54,730 nucleotides of DNA, taken from JAUVXE01 sp964349355 (GTDB lineage: Bacteria; Actinomycetota; Coriobacteriia; Anaerosomatales; SLCP01). Both the position numbers and the translations under genes were made by a program. The stretch covers positions 1 to 54,730 of the forward strand of contig CAYGFZ010000009.1 in assembly GCA_964349355.1 (NCBI GenBank), in the 5' to 3' direction. Every line of letters begins with the position of its first letter. The first letter of the stretch is position 1. Below are positions 51,042 through 54,730 of this stretch, piece after piece. The notes beneath the pieces are model-generated. The model was given only the letters and a program-made list of their open reading frames with translations, did not search any database and was not told the origin of the DNA.

Positions 51042-51432
51042 AAGAAGTGAGATCGTCGCCCTGCTGGCCGCCTCCGACCGCGACCTGGAGGACTTACTGA
51101 CCTCGGGGCTGTCACCCGATCGACGATTCGCCATCACCTACGGTGCCGCCCTGGGCTTGGCGACGATCGCACTACATGCATCTGGATATCGCTCCGTGGA
51201 CGCAGGGCATTACGAGATCACGGTCAAAGCGCTGCCCCACACGCTCGGGCAGGCCCAGGCGACCCGCACGAGGTACCTTGACGCGTGCAGGATCAAGCGC
51301 AACCGCAGCGACTACGACGGCATCGGCTATGCATCAGACCGGGATGCGGAAGAGCTTGCTGCGGAGGTGCGGACTCTACGAGCGGATGTCCTTGACGGGC
51401 TTGGCTCGCGCCATCCTGACCTGAAGCCGTGA
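50989..51432 (+). CDS. HEPN-domain toxin partner
   Basis: A 147-residue helical protein with a HEPN-like C-terminal motif RIKRNRSDYDGIGYAS, in place of the RX4-6H motif of other HEPN ribonucleases, and FAITYGAALGLATIALHASG. It overlaps the MNT gene, the usual order for this type of toxin-antitoxin system. It appears intact. Confidence 0.82.
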   Translation: MSLPAWSAEGRLRTHQRRRSEIVALLAASDRDLEDLLTSGLSPDRRFAITYGAALGLATIALHASGYRSVDAGHYEITVKALPHTLGQAQATRTRYLDACRIKRNRSDYDGIGYASDRDAEELAAEVRTLRADVLDGLGSRHPDLKP

Positions 51433-51456
51433 GTCCACCCAGTCGCCCCCACACCC

Positions 51457-51965
51457 TTACGGCAGCTGGACCGCGACGTGGCAGTTGAGGCACAGATCCT
51501 CCTTGGACTCCACGACCATCCGTGGGTTGGCGGTCGAGACTCCCGGATCGTTTGGCAGGCCGTCGGGCTGCTGCAGCTCGCCCACCGCCGCGGTCGCCCT
51601 GCCGTCGGCGCCAAGCGTGCCCACGTTGCGGCTGTCCTCGTGACACTGCTGACAGGTCGGACCCCGGCCATCCTGCAGTGGTGTGCGCGGATACGGCATG
51701 AGATAGCCACGGTTGAGCTGCTTCGGAAGCTCGAACTCGGGATCGCCGCCGATCGCTCCCAGCGACCCGAGCACCGTCTGCGCCTTCGGTCCGTTGTTGG
51801 CGAGCACCGGCAGATTTCCATAGACGTAGGGCGCCCCGCCGGGAGCGGTCGCGACCACGTCGGTCCCGTGCGCGCGAGGATGGTTCCGTACAGACCCTGG
51901 ACACCCGTGCCGTCGTGGCAGGTGAAGCAGGTGCCGACAACCGTAGCCGGGAGCATCCCAAACTC
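51457..51965 (-). pseudogene. multihaem cytochrome c, 3' half, frameshifted
   Basis: Starts abruptly as LPATVVGTCFTCHDGTG and continues GLYGTILARTG, shifts frame near 51860, then DVVATAPGGAPYVYGNLPVL, CQQCHED and finally CLNCHVAVQLP. Three CxxCH haem motifs remain; no signal peptide. It looks like the continuation of the fragment at 40670-40942, with which it shares CGGCTACGGT at the break. Confidence 0.78.
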
Positions 51966-52038
51966 GGGCATTGACCGAATAGGCGGACTCTATTTTCGGT
52001 GAAGTCGCTGAAGCCAACCGAGGGAGGAGTCCAAGACG

Positions 52039-52377
52039 ATGGCAGCCCGAGTAGACCTTGGTGTGGTGGCGATGGGGCAGGGCATGCTCCCGGCGGACAA
52101 AATGATCGTGATCACCCGAGAGGTCCGACGCAACCGATGCGCCGATGCTGGTTATCGGGCATCTAAGGCTGACCCTCGGACGCGCCGGAGGCGATCTGTG
52201 GCGCACATCACGCAAGCCAATCTCGGCGCGATAGCAGCGAAACTCAAACACACGGCCCCGGAAGAGGCTCGGCTACCGGGCTACGGAGGAACGCCATGCA
52301 CAATCGCAGGAAATCGCTCAGAAAGGCTAAGTGATGCAACTTCAAACTTGAACTTAGGTGTGCCGCAGAGGTCTTGA
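52039..52377 (+). CDS. uncertain 112-codon frame
   Basis: ATG preceded by GGGAGGAG at good distance and a sensible start (ARVDLGVVAMGQGMLPADKM) suggest the beginning of a real gene, but the second half (RTRRRRSVAHITQ..., ATSNLNLGVPQRS) looks non-coding. It may be a 3'-truncated remnant. No family recognised. Confidence 0.3.
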   Translation: MAARVDLGVVAMGQGMLPADKMIVITREVRRNRCADAGYRASKADPRTRRRRSVAHITQANLGAIAAKLKHTAPEEARLPGYGGTPCTIAGNRSERLSDATSNLNLGVPQRS

Positions 52378-52479
52378 CGGGAGACGAAGACAGGTGTTCC
52401 CCGGTGGCTGGACAAGCCGTGGCATCCCAGGGAGTATGTCCGCATGTATGCGAAGCGTAGAATGGAGGAGGTTTCCGAC

Positions 52480-52980
52480 ATGAAGAGAATGATCATCGGT
52501 GCCCTATCGATCATCGTGGTACTAGGTGCGACAGGCTGCGCGACTGCCGCAGAACAGGTCGCGGAGGACATCGCCGGTGAGGTTATCGGCGGGGAAGTCA
52601 ACGTTGAAGATGGAGGCGTGACTGTCGATACCCCGGGTGGTGCGGTGACGGTAGGCGTCGACACTCTTCCGGATGGTTTCCCGGCAGACTTCCCGATTCC
52701 TGAGGCCGGGATATTGGAATCGTCATCGAGGGTCGCGGTGAGCGAGGGCACGGATTTCTACGTCAATCTCGTATCCGACGATGCCTTGACTGATGTCCTC
52801 GATTGGTACAAGGCGGAACTGGCCGCACAGGGCTGGGAGATGGAGACAGAAGTCCAGGTGCCAGGGGATACGAGTACGCCGGCGATGCTAGTCGCCAAGA
52901 AGGGTACGATGACCGGCACCATCACCCTAACTGCGGGTGATCCCTCAACCCGACTGGTCATTGTCGTGAACGTCAAGTAG
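52480..52980 (+). CDS. lipoprotein with LPxGFPxDFPxP motif
   Basis: A 166-residue lipoprotein (lipobox GATGC, lipid Cys about residue 20). Mature part: an acidic beta-rich segment (GGVTVDTPGGAVTVGV), the motif LPDGFPADFPIPEAG, and a C-terminal alpha/beta domain (VLDWYKAELAAQGWEMET, TGTITLTAGDPSTRLVIVV) as in small secreted proteins that bind unknown ligands. ATG 52480 has ATGGAGGAGG upstream. A shortened relative is at 36838. Confidence 0.78.
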   Translation: MKRMIIGALSIIVVLGATGCATAAEQVAEDIAGEVIGGEVNVEDGGVTVDTPGGAVTVGVDTLPDGFPADFPIPEAGILESSSRVAVSEGTDFYVNLVSDDALTDVLDWYKAELAAQGWEMETEVQVPGDTSTPAMLVAKKGTMTGTITLTAGDPSTRLVIVVNVK

Positions 52981-53036
52981 CGACTGGCCGCTCGGTGGTC
53001 GACCCGGATCTCCTAGCCCGAGAGGGAGGGTCGCAC

Positions 53037-53364
53037 GTGGAACGCGTCGAGAACACTGAGCCCGTGAAGATTATACCGTGCCTGGATATGAAGGACGGGC
53101 GCGTGGTTAAAGTTGTCCAGTTCGTGCAATTGCGGGATGCGGGCGATCGCGGAGCCGGTCGCGCTTCCGGTGATCGCGTCCGGAGGCGCTGGTACGCTTG
53201 AGTACTTCTGTGAGGGCGTGGTCGAGGGTAATGCGACCGCGCTGCTCGCGGAGTCAGTGTTTCACTTCCGGACATTCACCGTAGCTGAGGTGAAGGAGTT
53301 CCTGGCAGACCGTGGCTACCGGTCCGGCGATAGTAGGGGTTTCAGGGTCGCCCGTGGTCGATGA
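53037..53364 (+). pseudogene. hisF: hisF remnant (imidazole glycerol phosphate synthase subunit)
   Basis: N-terminal KIIPCLDMKDGRVVK and QFVQLRDAGD are joined, after a large deletion and a frameshift, to the C-terminal PVIASGGAGTLEYFCEGVVE and FTVAEVKEFLADRGY. About two-thirds of the barrel is lost. No other his genes are in the window. Confidence 0.88.
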
Positions 53365-53378
53365 TCGGAGGCCTTCGA

Positions 53379-53703
53379 GTGAGCGACGAACAGGACATGT
53401 CCGTCGCGCCCGAGTTGAATCCGGTCCCGGGGTTGCGCATTGATGTCACCGCCAGGGGTCCGTATTCTGTGACCGGCGACGTGTCGCCTCTGTCGCTGCG
53501 GTTTCTCGGCGAACGAACCGTTTTGCGGCTTCTCGCACATCGCAAAGGGATTCGATGGCGCTGAAACGGCCGGGCACAACTCTTACATGGAGCAATCCGT
53601 GAACATCGAGAGCACGAGACTTGAGCTTCGTGACGCGCGTGAGCTATGCGCTGAAGCCTGTTATTGCGATCGCGGCCCAGGGCTGTGGAATCTCGTGAAG
53701 GAG
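53379..53703 (+). pseudogene. CDGSH iron-sulfur domain protein, frameshifted
   Basis: The first frame gives LRIDVTARGPYSVTGDVSPL. One extra base near 53488 then moves the 2Fe-2S motif CRCGFSANEPFCGFSH and KGFDGAE into another frame, followed by LCAEACYCDRGPGLWNLV. After 53703 the sequence becomes an IS30-like scrap. The first Cys-x-Cys...Cys...His set is still readable. Confidence 0.82.
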
Positions 53704-53704
53704 T

Positions 53705-53935
53705 GCGCCGACAGCTGGAGGCAAACCGACGGCGATGGCCGCCTCTTCGCTCGAAAGTCCGCGAGCGACACCCTCCCAGAACTGCTGGAGGTGCTCCCGA
53801 CGACAGTCGGGCGGCCGACCAGGCGAGCGTATGGGCGGCCGTAGCGCACGGTCACTCAGCCGTGTTCTTCTTGGTTCCATCGCAACTCCTCATTGTCGAG
53901 GTGTTGCAACGACCGCTTGAATTCACCCTGTCGAT
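53705..53935 (-). mobile_element. IS30-like and IS3-like transposase scraps
   Basis: The minus strand 53840-53705 reads GRPPDCRREHLQQFWEGVAR and GLSSEEAAIAVGLPPAVG, the N-terminal helix-turn-helix of IS30 transposases. Plus-strand bases 53868-53932 match, with few changes, the inner orfB stretch of the IS3 element at 43571-43632 (CCATCGCAACTCC...). Confidence 0.7.
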
Positions 53936-53977
53936 GACTACCGGTGTGCGGGTTTCAAACTGGAATGGTCTACTCAT
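53931..53977 (-). pseudogene. vapC: VapC-like PIN toxin, first 16 codons
   Basis: ATG 53977 starts MSRPFQFETRTPVVID, matching MSRPLRISTGTPVVID of the toxin at 44272. Immediately after the first catalytic Asp the code passes into the IS3 fragment, so the toxin is lost. Confidence 0.75.
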
Positions 53978-54271
53978 CGTCAGAGTCGGGGGCAGCAGTC
54001 AGCCGCCCCGGAACCTCGTCGCGTATCTGTCTGATGAGCGTCACGCCGTCAGGGCCCGGAGGCAGGTTCGCCCCGATCTCTCGCGCATGCCCTTGATCGC
54101 TCGCTCGATCCTATCAGCCCGCTCTTCACGCTCGCGTTTGTAGCCGAGCTGTGCGAGGTAGCGCCCGGCCGCCTCCTGGCCGAAGGTGCTGCGGGTCATG
54201 CCAGTGGTGGCTGCCTTGCGGTCGATCTCCTCCAGCATGCCTTTGGGGAAGGATATGTTCGCCTTGCCCAT
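53970..54271 (-). pseudogene. vapB: VapB-like antitoxin with 2-bp frameshift
   Basis: ATG 54271 (AAAGGG upstream) gives an intact ribbon-helix-helix part (ANISFPKGMLEEIDRKA, MTRSTFGQEAAGRYLAQL, RIERAIKGMRE). A duplicated GA (GAGAGA) near 54082 ends the frame early at 54041; without it the tail would be IGANLPPGPDGVTLIRQIRD to a stop at 53970, overlapping vapC by the same GATGAGTAG as the other locus. DNA binding may persist. Confidence 0.8.
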
Positions 54272-54378
54272 CGGTATCCCTTTCGGTAGCACTAGTTGTA
54301 GCACCCATTGAATTTGGAGTCCCGGCATCGCGCAACTCAGGGGTTTCCGCGATCCTTACTGCCCAGTCCCCGGACACG

Positions 54379-54414
54379 CCGGAGCCGGTGACCCCAGCGG
54401 TGCGCCGGCTCCGG
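54379..54414 (-). terminator. terminator-like hairpin after the cytochrome gene
   Basis: CCGGAGCCGG (54379-54388) pairs perfectly with CCGGCTCCGG (54405-54414), 24 bp beyond the cytochrome stop on the minus strand. Confidence 0.65.
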
Positions 54415-54437
54415 GATTGGCGTTGCGAATGTGCGAA

Positions 54438-54730
54438 CTAGAAGCGGCTACCCTTTTCGCCACGCACATGGCAAACAGAGCAGAATATCTCCACGTGACA
54501 GCTGTAGCAGTCGTTGATGATATCAGGAGAAGCGTGGGCGGCCTCGTCATGCTGCGAGAGCCAGGTCTGACGCGGGTCGCCGGCGGGGTGATGGCACTGG
54601 TCGCAAGCGGTCGCGTTCAGCTTGGGGTCACCCGTCTTGTTGTGACAACGGGCGCACATGTCCGGGTTAGCGTCTCCGAGCGCAACATGCTGCTCGTTGA
54701 AGTCTGCCGGATGCGGCATCTCAAGCCCGT
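54438..54730 (-). CDS. multihaem cytochrome c, C-terminal part (runs off right edge)
   Basis: The last 97 codons of a multihaem cytochrome: four CxxCH motifs (CARCH, CDQCH, CYSCH, CSVCH) and further histidines (QHDEAAH) that could be distal ligands. ATG at 54719 is internal, since the frame stays open to the window edge (GLEMPHPADF). It probably serves extracytoplasmic electron transfer; the N-terminus and any signal peptide lie outside the window. Confidence 0.88.
   Translation of the reverse strand, partial: GLEMPHPADFNEQHVALGDANPDMCARCHNKTGDPKLNATACDQCHHPAGDPRQTWLSQHDEAAHASPDIINDCYSCHVEIFCSVCHVRGEKGSRF

Overview
This 54.7-kb, high-GC window most resembles a strictly anaerobic actinobacterium of the Coriobacteriia / Anaerosomatales (OPB41) kind. 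The reasons are the actinobacterial DUF2469 gene next to ligA, an actinobacterial-looking T-box with no poly-T terminator, a tungsten-type aldehyde:ferredoxin oxidoreductase, the 'archaeal/anaerobe' homocysteine-biosynthesis pair (COG1900 plus NIL-ferredoxin), gatCAB for indirect Gln/Asn-tRNA synthesis, and multihaem cytochromes. The assignment is an inference from gene content; no rRNA is present.

Left part, 1-13.4 kb. After an ABC exporter end, a SHOCT-type protein, an EamA transporter and a two-CW protein comes the most coherent unit of the window. A promoter and a methionine T-box riboswitch (AUG specifier) lead into a six-gene methionine operon: aspartate-semialdehyde sulfurtransferase (homocysteine formation), NIL/4Fe-4S ferredoxin, an unknown three-TM protein, a short B12-dependent metH, metV and metF. 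Thus sulfur insertion, methyl transfer and one-carbon reduction sit under one tRNA-Met sensor. An arsenic/metal locus follows: two small COG0701 permeases under a CsoR-like operator, then a divergent arsR-acr3-usp operon.

Middle part, 13.4-40.6 kb. A minus-strand tungsto-enzyme group (Fe-S protein, AOR, MoaD/ThiS-like, ThiF-like) precedes lpd, a three-component sensory set (PhnD-like binding protein, histidine kinase, LytTR regulator) and lipA. A ferritin-like/GGDEF fusion, a UPF0280 protein, DUF2469, ligA and a ferredoxin-CPBP protease fusion come next. gatC-gatA are separated from gatB by a decayed ABC1-kinase gene and two exported proteins. A TIGR01777 epimerase, a DUF2779 nuclease and a lipoprotein close this part. 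Two copies of an unusual 12-bp-periodic intergenic element lie in opposite orientation at 13.45 and 28.7 kb.

Right part, 40.6-54.7 kb. This is a decayed accessory region: nested IS1634, IS3, IS30 and other transposase fragments; broken cytochrome, nuclease, peptidase, hisF and CDGSH genes; and several toxin-antitoxin modules. These are two paralogous VapBC loci, both damaged and both joined to IS3 pieces, a divergent MazF/MazE pair, and an HTH-MNT/HEPN pair. Inside it is an apparently intact SipW-type signal peptidase with TasA/CalY-like secreted proteins, probably a fibre or matrix system. Two cytochrome halves lie at opposite ends in opposite orientation, as an inversion of about 11 kb would leave them. 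A multihaem cytochrome runs off the right edge.
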